Translations under genes and position numbers: made by a program
Shown: one piece after another, positions 22,891 to 31,458 of the stretch
How the letters are laid out: each line of letters opens with the position of its first letter
How positions within the stretch are numbered: the stretch's first letter is position 1
Notes under the pieces: model-generated
The model's database searches: none
Told to the model about the DNA's origin: nothing
The model's input: only the letters and a program-made list of their open reading frames with translations
Origin: CANJXF01 sp043775015
GTDB taxonomy: Bacteria; Verrucomicrobiota; Verrucomicrobiia; Limisphaerales; CANJXF01
DNA: 49,779 nucleotides
Direction: 5' to 3'
NCBI GenBank assembly: GCA_043775015.1
Contig: JAYVSV010000087.1
Coordinates: 1 to 49,779, forward strand

Positions 22891-23250
22891 TTATCCACGA
22901 TAAACACAGCGCGCGGTGCAGGTTTCCGCCACAACGACTTCACTTAGCATCGGCAGGGTCGGTTTCAATTGATCCCAGATCCACACGGCGATGTTTTCGC
23001 TCGTGGGATTTTCGAGGCCGGGAATTTCGTTGAGATAAAAATGGTCGAGCCTTTCCCAAAGCGGTTTGAAGGCGGCGGAAATATCCGCATAATCCATCAA
23101 CCAGCCCAGCTTCGGATCGCATTCTCCGGAGACAACAATTTCAGCGCTGAAGCTGTGTCCATGCAGTCGCCGGCATTTATGCGATTCCGGCAAATGCGGC
23201 AGGAGGTGCGCCGCTTCAAATTGATAACTTTTTCGTAATTCCATTTTCAT
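22891..23250 (-). CDS. queD: 6-carboxy-5,6,7,8-tetrahydropterin synthase (QueD/PTPS family)
   Basis: A 119-residue member of the 6-pyruvoyl-tetrahydropterin synthase family, which converts 7,8-dihydroneopterin triphosphate in the first QueD step of queuosine/7-deazaguanine synthesis. Zinc ligands are H15 (FEAAHLL), H30 and H32 (CRRLHGHS), and C26 in the CxxxHGH motif is the catalytic Cys. NPTSENIAVWIWDQL and VAETCTARCVY complete the signature. It lies 20 bases downstream of the luxC-like gene on the same strand, so it is probably the fourth gene of that operon. queC, queE and queF are not nearby. Either ATG, at 23250 or 23244, could be the start. Confidence 0.93.
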   Translation of the reverse strand: MKMELRKSYQFEAAHLLPHLPESHKCRRLHGHSFSAEIVVSGECDPKLGWLMDYADISAAFKPLWERLDHFYLNEIPGLENPTSENIAVWIWDQLKPTLPMLSEVVVAETCTARCVYRG

Positions 23251-23270
23251 AAAAATCTTTTACTGCATGT

Positions 23271-24632
23271 TTACATCTCCCAATCAGTCCACGTGACCAA
23301 ATCTCCAAGGCTGGGTCGTCCATCGTGACGCCAGAGCAACGGGGGGTTTTGCATCTGGCCGAGAGGGCAAATGCGGGTCGCGCCCCAGCGCGCCAATTCG
23401 TTGGCGATTTCCTGGGCGCGATCATCCGTGGCGGCGATTCCCACGGTTGAAACGGTCGTGCGCACAGCGTCAGCGCCTTCCAAAACCTGTTTCAAATTAC
23501 CGACCGCTTTCACATAAATAAATCGATTCAAACACGACTTCTGAAAGCGCGGATCATTTTCAAACACCACCGTCCACGCGGTCGAGCCGCTGCTGCACCA
23601 TAATTTTGTATCGAGCGAATGCGCCGCGCGCACTTCGTAAAACGAGCGGCGATAAGCGATGTCCGCAGCCTCCGCAGTGGATAATGACCCGCGTGGTTGT
23701 TGTTGTTCGAGTGCGTCTAATTCCTTGGTGAGCATTTCAGCGAATTGTTCAGGCGGAATTTTTCCACCGCTCTCCACGTAAACGACGTGGGGCGAAAGAC
23801 AGCCCAGTTGGTTCCACGCTACGATGTCGTGCGCAGCGCGTAAAACCGTCCTTTGCGGATTCATTCCGGAAAGAACTTCGCTTGTGATGAAGGCAAAACT
23901 CACGCGGTATCCGTAGCCGATCAATCGAACCTTTGGCGGCAAATGTTTGCGAATCGTTGCCAAAGTTTCATCGCTGCCAGTGGCGGTGAGCGCGTCTATT
24001 TCGGTGAAGAGAGCGTTTTCCAAAAGATCGTTGCCACCTTTCCATTCGGCAATTTCCAGACAGGCGCCGAGTTTCGGTTCCGTTTCGTAAATCGAGTGCG
24101 CAAACATTCTTGGAATAAACGACGTGCCGCTGGCGCATTTCACAAATTGAGCAGAGCGCGTGAGCAAACCAAAAATAATGCTGGTCAACGTCGGATTCGG
24201 AATGCTGCCGCCGGTGATGTGCGCGAGTAATTCCGGGCCGCGAACGAACGAAGCGCGATTGGCCTTCTGCTCGGTTGAAGTGGCGCTGAGGGTGTCTAAA
24301 CGTTGCAGATCGCCGAACTCCTGAATGACGAGCGACTGTAGGTTTTCAGTCGTGACCTGTTGGAAGAACGCATCCAATCCGCTTGCAAGCGTCTCGGGCG
24401 CAAATCCGGTTGCTGCGGGGCCGAGTCGAAGTGTTTCCTGACGAAAGGCGTCCTGCGGATCAAGCCAGTTTTTGGCGATGCTGGAGACGACTCGAATGAG
24501 ACTTTGCGTGTGGCGCGTCGCTAAATAACTTTCGCGGTTCTTCTTCAGGGTTTGGCAGGCATCGCCAATGACCGTCGGAGTCAAATCAGTCCCCGCCGGA
24601 AGATCTGCTAAAAAATAGTTCGGCAGATTCAT
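23271..24632 (-). CDS. LuxC-like acyl-CoA/acyl-protein reductase
   Basis: A 453-residue member of the LuxC acyl-CoA reductase family (aldehyde-dehydrogenase-like), which reduces activated fatty acids to aldehydes with NADPH. Matching regions include LAHITGGSIPNPTLTSIIFG, QFVKCASGTSFIPRMFAHSI, GYGYRVSFAFITSEVLSG and the catalytic-Cys motif WNQLGCLSPHVVYVESGG (about C278). The end, ICPLGQMQNPPLLWRHDGRP, is also family-like. Its ATG overlaps the stop of the upstream MFS gene by 4 bases. With the LuxE-like gene two positions upstream it makes a fatty-acid reductase pair; luxA, luxB and luxD are absent. The product aldehyde could feed alkane, wax or specialised lipid synthesis, which is inference. 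Confidence 0.88.
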   Translation of the reverse strand: MNLPNYFLADLPAGTDLTPTVIGDACQTLKKNRESYLATRHTQSLIRVVSSIAKNWLDPQDAFRQETLRLGPAATGFAPETLASGLDAFFQQVTTENLQSLVIQEFGDLQRLDTLSATSTEQKANRASFVRGPELLAHITGGSIPNPTLTSIIFGLLTRSAQFVKCASGTSFIPRMFAHSIYETEPKLGACLEIAEWKGGNDLLENALFTEIDALTATGSDETLATIRKHLPPKVRLIGYGYRVSFAFITSEVLSGMNPQRTVLRAAHDIVAWNQLGCLSPHVVYVESGGKIPPEQFAEMLTKELDALEQQQPRGSLSTAEAADIAYRRSFYEVRAAHSLDTKLWCSSGSTAWTVVFENDPRFQKSCLNRFIYVKAVGNLKQVLEGADAVRTTVSTVGIAATDDRAQEIANELARWGATRICPLGQMQNPPLLWRHDGRPSLGDLVTWTDWEM

Positions 24633-25888
24633 TTTGTTTGAGGAAAATTTGCCGGGTCAGGAGTTAAGTCGGAGTGGGCGAGAATTTCCTTTTTACGAAT
24701 TGCATGCAAGCAGGGCAAACCGATCAAGGAAAACAAAACAAACAGCGCGAGGAGGCCGAACTGTGGAGTATAAGCGCCGGGTGAATTGTTGTTCTCGCCT
24801 AGATGTTTGACCCAGTTTCCCACCGCCCAATGCGACAGGTTTCCGATCAATCCGCCGACCGTGATGAATAGGCCAAAGACGCGGCCTCGCACGGAATCAT
24901 GCACGGATTCCATGATCGCCGCTTCGACCATTGGATAGCTGGCCATAAAAAAGAATCCGTAAACCGCGAGCGTCGGGATAATCCAATTTTGTGAGACGTG
25001 CGGAAAAATGGCGATCATCACCGCCGCGATAAAAAGCACCAGGCTCGTCCAGCGCATCCGCCGACCGTCGCTGAGGCTGCCAAAGAGCGGGTTGCTGATC
25101 GCAGACGCGATGAAAAGCCCGGAGAGCGCGAGACCGGTGAATTTTGGACTGAACCCATGCGCTTGTTGAAGAAAGAGCGATGACAAACTTCCCATGCCGC
25201 TGCCCGCGAAATCGCGCAGGCTAAATGCAAAACTGGCCGCAATAAAAAAAAGCCAAAGCGCGCGCGTGGAAAAAATTTTCTCAGAGGACGACGAGATTCG
25301 AGTTTCCGATTCCGGCAAACGATCTTCTTCAGCCAGAAAATAAAATGCAGCCGCCGCAACAATTCCCAACAAACCGAGTTCTAGCACGGGGTCTCGCCAG
25401 CTTCCGTGCATGGCGCGCCAACCGGAATAAATCGGGCTGAAACAAAATCCAGCACTCGCGCCAATTCCGACGAGCCCAAGCGCCTTGCCAGTTCCGACGG
25501 GATACAAACGCGCCACGAGCGCGGTGGCGGCGGGATGGTAAAAACTTCCGCCGAGGCCGGCGATGATGACGCACAACAAAGCGATGGAATAATTTGGCGC
25601 AAACGAAAGTCCGACAAATCCGAGTCCGTTAATCGTCAAGCCGAGCGCGAGAAGTTTTTTGCGGCTGACGCGATCTGCGAGAATTCCCATCAGGTAGCTG
25701 GGCAAAAAATACGAAACACCCATCACGGTCACGAGGAGAGTGGCTGCTTCGACGCTGGCAAGTTTGAAATCTTTCTGGATAAGCAGGTAGAGCGGAATCA
25801 GCGCGACATGGTAAATGTGCGTAAACGCATGCAAAGCACCGCAGAGCCAGAGCGTTCGAAGTTTTTGTTTTCTATTTTGATCCATCAT
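24629..25888 (-). CDS. MFS transporter, fosmidomycin-resistance-like
   Basis: A 419-residue membrane protein with 12 hydrophobic segments of the major facilitator superfamily. HAFTHIYHVALIPLYLLIQ at the first helix, LMGILADRVSRKKLLALG (motif A type) and the GSFYHPAATALVARLYP segment resemble the Fsr-type drug efflux branch. The ATG at 25888 or 25885 is preferred; a GTG at 25912 would add eight residues. It sits between the LuxE-like and LuxC-like genes: the stop overlaps the luxC start (ATGA), and the gap to the luxE stop is 66 bases. The substrate is not known. Placement between two fatty-aldehyde enzymes suggests it exports or imports a lipid-related compound or the product made by this operon, which is inference. 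Confidence 0.88.
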   Translation of the reverse strand: MMDQNRKQKLRTLWLCGALHAFTHIYHVALIPLYLLIQKDFKLASVEAATLLVTVMGVSYFLPSYLMGILADRVSRKKLLALGLTINGLGFVGLSFAPNYSIALLCVIIAGLGGSFYHPAATALVARLYPVGTGKALGLVGIGASAGFCFSPIYSGWRAMHGSWRDPVLELGLLGIVAAAAFYFLAEEDRLPESETRISSSSEKIFSTRALWLFFIAASFAFSLRDFAGSGMGSLSSLFLQQAHGFSPKFTGLALSGLFIASAISNPLFGSLSDGRRMRWTSLVLFIAAVMIAIFPHVSQNWIIPTLAVYGFFFMASYPMVEAAIMESVHDSVRGRVFGLFITVGGLIGNLSHWAVGNWVKHLGENNNSPGAYTPQFGLLALFVLFSLIGLPCLHAIRKKEILAHSDLTPDPANFPQTK

Positions 25889-25954
25889 GAAAAGCCGGTT
25901 GGAATTAGCCACAGTTGGAAGAAAATTTCACGGCTTGTTTTTTTGGTTGGTAAA

Positions 25955-27160
25955 TCAGTTCACCATCAACGAACAACCGCGCGGCTCTGCCAGACTGGCG
26001 CGACCGACCAGTTCAAGCCGATCGCCGCGCCGAATTCCCAGATCTTCGGTCTGCAAGGCGAGGATGGAAAAAACATTTGCCAAGTCGATGATGCGGATGA
26101 GACCGGTCTCGCCTTCGCCGACTTCGCGGTTCGTCTCCGACGAAATGATTTGGCCGCGAGTCCAGGGAGGAAAACGGAATGATCGAGAGGCTTTAGTTTT
26201 TAATTTTAAATTTTTAGTTTCAGAAATCGGATCGAATTCAACCGCACGATCATAGGCTTGAGAACTTAATTCGCTCATGCCGTATTCGCAGACGATGTGC
26301 GAGTCGGGAATTCCGAGATGCTTCGTGATGAGCTGATGCAGTTCTGCTTTCGGCATACTTCGCGAACGTCCTTTGTAGCCACCCGTTTCCAAAACGCGTG
26401 ACCCTGCGGCGAGGCGATAGCGCATGTTGTTCGCGGCAAAGTGATCCAGAAGATGAACAAAAGAAAAGGCCGTTCCAAAAATGGCGACGGGACGATTGGC
26501 GCACATTGATTTACGGATCGCGAATAAAGTTTGGTCAAGGTCGAGCGACCACGATTTTTGCTCATCGAGTTTTCCGGTGAAAAGAGAATCTGGCGAGCCA
26601 AGCTCACGGCGAATTGTCTCAAACATGTGGACGAGGGAGGAATGCGGCGCAAGGGCAGGGGGCGGCGTGAGAAAAATATAGCCGGGCTGATCCATTGGGC
26701 CAATCAGTTCGTTCTCAGCGAGATCGTCCCAATCGCCAAGTAAATGTTTTTGAAACCAGGGGAGCAGCGACGCCTCATAAATCGCAAGTGATTCGGCGTG
26801 ATGAAAATGGCGGCTGGGAATCTGTTCGGTCGTTCCACTGGAATAAAAAACATGGGTGCGTTCCTCAGCTTTCAAACTGGAAAGCTCCAATTCCTTGAAG
26901 GCGCTCGTCGGCAGAGACGGAATCTCTTTCCAATGCCTGATGTTATCGGGAGAAATATTTCTGCTTTCGCAAAATCGCCGATACGGAATTACGACTGAGA
27001 ATTGCAGATCGAAGAGGGACAGAGCCAAGTGATTGAAATGATCTTCACGGTGTTGCCTGCAGAGTTCAGGCGATTTTACTGACAGAATGTCAGTAGAACA
27101 TTGCTGAATGAATTTCCGAAGCGCTTCGGCGAAATTGTTGAGAGATAGAATTTGGTTCAC
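25955..27160 (-). CDS. LuxE-like acyl-protein synthetase
   Basis: A 401-residue adenylate-forming enzyme of the LuxE family, which activates fatty acids with ATP and passes the acyl group to a Cys for reduction by LuxC. Supporting segments are HVFYSSGTTEQIPSRHFHH (nucleotide-binding loop), GYIFLTPPPALAPHSSLVHM, VLETGGYKGRSRSMPKAELH and CEYGMSELSSQAYD. Near the C-terminus, SETKNLKLKTKASR is encoded by an AT-rich low-complexity stretch (26190-26222) that interrupts an otherwise conserved region without breaking the frame. It is the first gene of the luxE-MFS-luxC-queD run. The length is slightly greater than for Vibrio LuxE, partly because of that insert. Confidence 0.87.
   Translation of the reverse strand: MNQILSLNNFAEALRKFIQQCSTDILSVKSPELCRQHREDHFNHLALSLFDLQFSVVIPYRRFCESRNISPDNIRHWKEIPSLPTSAFKELELSSLKAEERTHVFYSSGTTEQIPSRHFHHAESLAIYEASLLPWFQKHLLGDWDDLAENELIGPMDQPGYIFLTPPPALAPHSSLVHMFETIRRELGSPDSLFTGKLDEQKSWSLDLDQTLFAIRKSMCANRPVAIFGTAFSFVHLLDHFAANNMRYRLAAGSRVLETGGYKGRSRSMPKAELHQLITKHLGIPDSHIVCEYGMSELSSQAYDRAVEFDPISETKNLKLKTKASRSFRFPPWTRGQIISSETNREVGEGETGLIRIIDLANVFSILALQTEDLGIRRGDRLELVGRASLAEPRGCSLMVN
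26190..26222. repeat. AT-rich low-complexity insert within the LuxE-like gene
   Basis: A stretch of T and A runs with motifs TTTAGTTTTTAATTTTAAAT contrasts sharply with the roughly 52% GC of the gene. It encodes KNLKLKTKA in frame. It resembles the KLK-coding heptamer tract at 16894-16921. Confidence 0.5.
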
Positions 27161-27321
27161 GCGGTTTTTGGTCGGCTGGTTTTCCGCTACAGCCAGTAGA
27201 TATGTAGATTCGAATGCAATTCACGGCAAGTTTTTTGCCGGAGTAAAATGCTGAAAAATAAAAAATCGCGACAAATTTTGACCGGGCACGATGTGTAACG
27301 AGCCTCATGAAATGGTGGGTT

Positions 27322-28215
27322 TCAAAGCAGATTTTGATACGCCAACCAGATCGAACGAAAATATTTCAGCACGCGAACCGGATCCGGACTCTCGGAGATT
27401 TCGGCGAGGCAATAGCCCGAAAAACCGCTTTCGTTCAAACGCGTGAGCAGTTTGCGAAACGGATATTCGTCGAGGTAAAGATCGCGCATGTGGCAGGTGA
27501 AAATCTTGTTCTTCAACAGATCAAAATTGTGGTCGAATCCTTCTCCGTCGAGATCGGTTTGATTGGAATTCCAGCACACGCCGACGTTGGGGTGATTAGC
27601 GGTGTCCATGATGCTTTTGATATTCGGCACCTCCTGCGATTCTTTTCCATGCACTTCGAGACGAATTTGCACTCCGTAGCCGGCCGCGAATTCGCCCACT
27701 TCGCGCAGAGATTTGCCAATTTGTTCCAGTGTCTTTTCTTTCGGCACCTCTGCTGGCAAACCGTTCGGGCGAACCTTGACTCCAGGCGCACCGACATCGT
27801 GCGCGAGGACAATGTATTCTTTGGTCGCTGCGATATCGGCTCGCAGCTTGGTTTGATCAGGCGTGTGGAAATCAAACGCACTGCCCAATCCCATTAGATC
27901 AACGGCAGAATCGCGAAAACGTTTCTTCACTTCTTCGCGTTTCTCTTTGTTCAACGAAACCTCGACTCCATGCGCATGAGATGTACGCAACTCGGCTCCT
28001 TGAAATTTTGCTTCGGTGCAATTTTTTATGATCGTCGGGACATCCCAATCCTTGGCGATGTTATAGGTGACGATACCGAGCTTCATCTTCGCTGGATGCA
28101 AAATAAAGCTGGATTGCTTGCCCGCTTCGGCAGCGATGGCGGAGCGGCCCAAAACTGTCGTGGCTCCCAGAGCTAAACCGGCGCTCTTTAAAAATTGGCG
28201 TCGCTGAATGTTCAT
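27322..28215 (-). CDS. Tat-exported sugar phosphate isomerase/epimerase-like protein
   Basis: A 297-residue xylose-isomerase-like TIM-barrel protein (AP endonuclease 2 / sugar isomerase superfamily). The N-terminus MNIQRRQFLKSAGLALGATT is a twin-arginine signal (RRQFLK). Barrel segments include MKLGIVTYNIAKDW, FQGAELRTSHAHGVEVS, IRLEVHGKESQEVP, VGVCWNSNQTDL and FSGYCLAEIS, giving metal-ligand candidates Glu, His and Asp. Such Tat-secreted proteins are abundant in Planctomycetota and Verrucomicrobiota and are usually found with Gfo/Idh/MocA oxidoreductases, as here (17 bases downstream of one). The substrate is unknown; a keto- or sugar-isomerase step on a polysaccharide-derived sugar is likely. 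Confidence 0.88.
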   Translation of the reverse strand: MNIQRRQFLKSAGLALGATTVLGRSAIAAEAGKQSSFILHPAKMKLGIVTYNIAKDWDVPTIIKNCTEAKFQGAELRTSHAHGVEVSLNKEKREEVKKRFRDSAVDLMGLGSAFDFHTPDQTKLRADIAATKEYIVLAHDVGAPGVKVRPNGLPAEVPKEKTLEQIGKSLREVGEFAAGYGVQIRLEVHGKESQEVPNIKSIMDTANHPNVGVCWNSNQTDLDGEGFDHNFDLLKNKIFTCHMRDLYLDEYPFRKLLTRLNESGFSGYCLAEISESPDPVRVLKYFRSIWLAYQNLL

Positions 28216-28232
28216 AAATTTTGCGAAATAAA

Positions 28233-29576
28233 TTACGCCAACTGCGGAACTTCAAACCCGGCGCGATAATCGCGTTTGGACATTTTAATAGCTTCGTCAT
28301 CTTTGAATTTTTCCGTCTTCGGATCAAATTCCAGCGAACGTCCAACGCGATACGAAATGTTGCCAAGATGGCAATGCACACAGGATTGATGTGCATCAAG
28401 CGTGGACACCGCCATGTCCTCGGTGTTTCGTGAACGAATGGCGCGAAAGAAGTGATTCCACTTGCTGCCTTTTTCTCCTTTGGGCAGATCCGATGGAACC
28501 GGAATAGACTCGTGCCCGATTGTTTTGTCTTTTTTGTCTTCCTTGTAGCTGAAGAACCCTTTTTCAACCACGTAGTAGCCCTTCGTGCCGAAGAAACTAT
28601 TGCCGCAATTGCCCGCTTCCGCTTCCGCGAAGGAACCAAGGTTACGCACTTGAAAAGTCATGATCGTGCCGTCAGCGTAGGTAAATGTCGTGGCTTGTGT
28701 GTTCGGCGACTGACCGTCGTCGTCCAAACCATAACGTCCGCCAGAGCTGTAAACTTTCACCGGCAAACCGCGATTGTGGCCCCAGCAGGCAATATCCATT
28801 TGATGCACACCTTGATTGCCGATTTCACCGTTGCCGTACTGCCAGAAATAATGCCAGTCGTAGTGAACAAACAATCCCGGCTTTTTGCGATCTGCGTTGA
28901 GTAAAAATTCGCGATCGCGCGATGGACCCTGCCACAATTTCCAATCGAGATTTTCAGGAACCGATCCCGGCTTTCCATGTCCAATTGAACCGCGATTTCC
29001 GTTTTTGTAAACGTACCCGCGCGACTCAACAATCTTCCCGATGAAACCATCGTGGATCAATTTCATGTCGCGAATGAGCGTGCTGTTCGAGCGGCTTTGC
29101 GTTCCGTGGTGAACAATTTTTCCGTATTTCTTCGCGGCGGCCACGACCTGGCGTCCTTCGTAAATGTTGTGCGACATCGGCTTTTCGACATAAACATCCT
29201 TGCCCGCCTGGCAGGCCCAGATGCTCGCCAACGAATGCCAATGGTTCGGCGTGGCAATGGTGACCGCGTCAATATCTTTGTCCTGCATCGCCTCGCGAAT
29301 GTCTTTGTAGAGCTTCGGTCTTTTGCCTTGTGCGGTCTCGACCATCTTTGCGCCACGTTCGAGCACTTCGGAATCCACGTCGCACAACGCCACGTATTCG
29401 GCGGCATCTTTCATTTCAAGAATATCGTTGATGTGGCTTCGTCCCTGTCCGTTGAAGCCGATGGTGCAAACGCGGATACGATTATTTGCGCCGAACACTT
29501 TGCCGCGCGCCATGGTTCCAGCCACAATCACTGCGACTGCCGTTTTGCCAATGAATTTTCTTCGAGTGATTTCCAT
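28233..29576 (-). CDS. Tat-exported Gfo/Idh/MocA family oxidoreductase
   Basis: A 447-residue NAD(P)-dependent sugar oxidoreductase family protein. MEITRRKFIGKTAVAVIVAG is a Tat signal peptide (RRKFIG). The Rossmann region starts NNRIRVCTIGFNGQGRSH. AVTIATPNHWHS and the catalytic EKPMSHN motif are diagnostic, followed by the larger C-terminal beta-sheet domain with DWHYFWQYGNGEIGNQGVH. The length is normal for the exported PVC group. It is the middle gene of a set with a pectate-lyase-like protein upstream and an isomerase-like protein downstream. A periplasmic oxidation or epimerisation of a sugar released by the lyase is the simplest idea. Confidence 0.92.
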   Translation of the reverse strand: MEITRRKFIGKTAVAVIVAGTMARGKVFGANNRIRVCTIGFNGQGRSHINDILEMKDAAEYVALCDVDSEVLERGAKMVETAQGKRPKLYKDIREAMQDKDIDAVTIATPNHWHSLASIWACQAGKDVYVEKPMSHNIYEGRQVVAAAKKYGKIVHHGTQSRSNSTLIRDMKLIHDGFIGKIVESRGYVYKNGNRGSIGHGKPGSVPENLDWKLWQGPSRDREFLLNADRKKPGLFVHYDWHYFWQYGNGEIGNQGVHQMDIACWGHNRGLPVKVYSSGGRYGLDDDGQSPNTQATTFTYADGTIMTFQVRNLGSFAEAEAGNCGNSFFGTKGYYVVEKGFFSYKEDKKDKTIGHESIPVPSDLPKGEKGSKWNHFFRAIRSRNTEDMAVSTLDAHQSCVHCHLGNISYRVGRSLEFDPKTEKFKDDEAIKMSKRDYRAGFEVPQLA

Positions 29577-29632
29577 AATATATTTTTTATCATCCGCACA
29601 GTTTTTGTGAAGAACTATTCCGGCCTGTGTGA

Positions 29633-31336
29633 TTAATTGGGATCATACTTAACCTTTACCAGAGAATTCAAATATTTTTCCAAATTGGTATAGCCATTTC
29701 CATTTGCATCAAGCGCGCCGTCCGTGAAATTTTTCGGATCAAGTCCGTGTTTGCGTTCCCAATCGTCGGGCATTCCGTCGTGATCAGAATCCAGTGCAGC
29801 GGGTGTCGATTTAAGATCCGGCCAGCCGCCAACCTCTTTTTGCGAATCAATGATTCCCTTTTTTCCGCCACGATAGGTTTCGCCGTAAGTGGCGGTTCCT
29901 GTTCGGATTTCTTTGATGATCCGTTGATCCACGATGTCGCGAACCAAGGAACAACCCGCCTCGTCCAGAATCGATGCGTAGGCCGCCTCAGCGGTTTGCG
30001 TTTTCACGGGCGCGACGACGAAAGGTTGTTTTGCCCGTAACGTCTTTTCAGAAGGTTCTCCTTTTTCGGGATGCTTCGCGTTGTCCGCGTAGTCGATCCC
30101 GCCCTTCCAGTTATCGGCAGAAATCGCCGGATAGCCCGCAACAAAATTTCCCACCGCGAACATTTTTCCTTTCATATCGTTTTGCTCAAAGATTCTGCGG
30201 CGAACATTCTCCGAAGTCGCGGGGCCGGATTTGTAATAGTTGTTGATCCAGTTGCGCTGCCAGAGTTCGCCGCCGTACGCGCTTTGAAAGCCCCAGTTGT
30301 AGATCACGTTGTTTCGATAATCGAGCAGACCCGATTCCTTGTTGCCCGAGGCGCGTGGGTTGCGACTACTGTGGTGCGCGAGAATATTATGATGCCACGA
30401 GCCGCCCGGGCCGCCCCAAAGTCCGCCGTAACCGTGGTCACCTTTTTTATGCAACGAGTGACTCAAACTTTCGGTCACCATGCACCATTGCACGGATGAA
30501 TTTGCCCCTTTGTTGATCGAAAACGTTTCGTCAATCCCCCAACTGGCGGAGCAATGATCGATCATTAAATGGTCGCCTTTTCCGCCGAAACCGTCCTGTT
30601 CTTTTCCTTTTTCGTCGCCCGGCCGGAATCGCACATAGCGAATAATCATGTGCCTGGTTTCGAAGTTTACCTGGAAATTTTTGATGCAAATTCCATCTCC
30701 GGGAGCCGTTTGCCCCGCGATGGTGAGATACGGATTCACAATTTTAAATTTGGACTCCAGCGGAATTGTCCCCGAGACGCGGAACACAATAGTCCTCGGC
30801 CCATCCGTCGCGCACGCTTCACGAAAACTCCCTGGACCACTGTCGTTGAGATTCGTGACTTCAATTACTTTTCCGCCTCGCCCGCCGATCGTGTATTTAC
30901 CAAATCCTTCCGCACCGGGAAAAGCGGGCGCGCGGTTCGGGCGCAAGTTCGAGAGCGTGACGGTTCCCGCCTTCTCATTGTATTTCAAATCGTAAAGCCA
31001 TCCCTCCGGCAAAACCACTCGTTCAAACCGGCCTCGAATCGCTTCCACCCCCGGTGCGAACAATTGTAGAACTGAATTTTCGTGAGGTTCAATCTGCCCG
31101 GCGAATTGGATTTCCAGCACGCCGCCTAATTTCCATTTCCCTGAGGTAACCGCCTTCAAAACTTCGTGGTCGCTCACTTGGAACACTGTTCGCTCGCCGG
31201 TGGATTGCCACGAAGCGCTCGCTGTTTTTTGAGAGGATGCCTCGCTTTGACCAGCGCAATTCCACCCGCACAACAGAAGAATGCCCGCCGAGAAAAATAA
31301 AGCTTTTCGTATGAGTTGCATGGCGAATTTTGTCAT
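29633..31336 (-). CDS. Secreted pectate-lyase-like protein with C-terminal EF-hand-like region
   Basis: A 567-residue exported protein. After a signal peptide (hydrophobic region ALFFSAGILLLCGW) and a small N-terminal region to about residue 135 comes a right-handed beta-helix of the pectate lyase (PL1-like) group: AFPGAEGFGKYTIGGRGGKV, NLNDSGPGSFREA, YLTIAGQTAPGDGICIKNF and DHCSASWGIDETFSI. The C-terminus carries DSDHDGMPDDWERKHGLDP and LDANGNGYTNLEKYLNSL, calcium-binding thrombospondin-3/dockerin-like loops common in this phylum. It probably cleaves pectin-like polysaccharide outside the cell by beta-elimination. A start at 31336 or the internal ATG at 31321 is possible. It is the first gene of a likely three-gene operon and is divergent from the xanthine dehydrogenase gene. 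Confidence 0.88.
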   Translation of the reverse strand: MTKFAMQLIRKALFFSAGILLLCGWNCAGQSEASSQKTASASWQSTGERTVFQVSDHEVLKAVTSGKWKLGGVLEIQFAGQIEPHENSVLQLFAPGVEAIRGRFERVVLPEGWLYDLKYNEKAGTVTLSNLRPNRAPAFPGAEGFGKYTIGGRGGKVIEVTNLNDSGPGSFREACATDGPRTIVFRVSGTIPLESKFKIVNPYLTIAGQTAPGDGICIKNFQVNFETRHMIIRYVRFRPGDEKGKEQDGFGGKGDHLMIDHCSASWGIDETFSINKGANSSVQWCMVTESLSHSLHKKGDHGYGGLWGGPGGSWHHNILAHHSSRNPRASGNKESGLLDYRNNVIYNWGFQSAYGGELWQRNWINNYYKSGPATSENVRRRIFEQNDMKGKMFAVGNFVAGYPAISADNWKGGIDYADNAKHPEKGEPSEKTLRAKQPFVVAPVKTQTAEAAYASILDEAGCSLVRDIVDQRIIKEIRTGTATYGETYRGGKKGIIDSQKEVGGWPDLKSTPAALDSDHDGMPDDWERKHGLDPKNFTDGALDANGNGYTNLEKYLNSLVKVKYDPN

Positions 31337-31458
31337 GGTTCGAGTGGCTGACGCAAAATCTTTCGCGTCTATTGGTGGACGATAGTTGCCACATGAAGTG
31401 GATAATTGTTTGAAACATTGCAGCCGCTTGTGTTTTGGCTACGATGCGTTTGCAAAAT

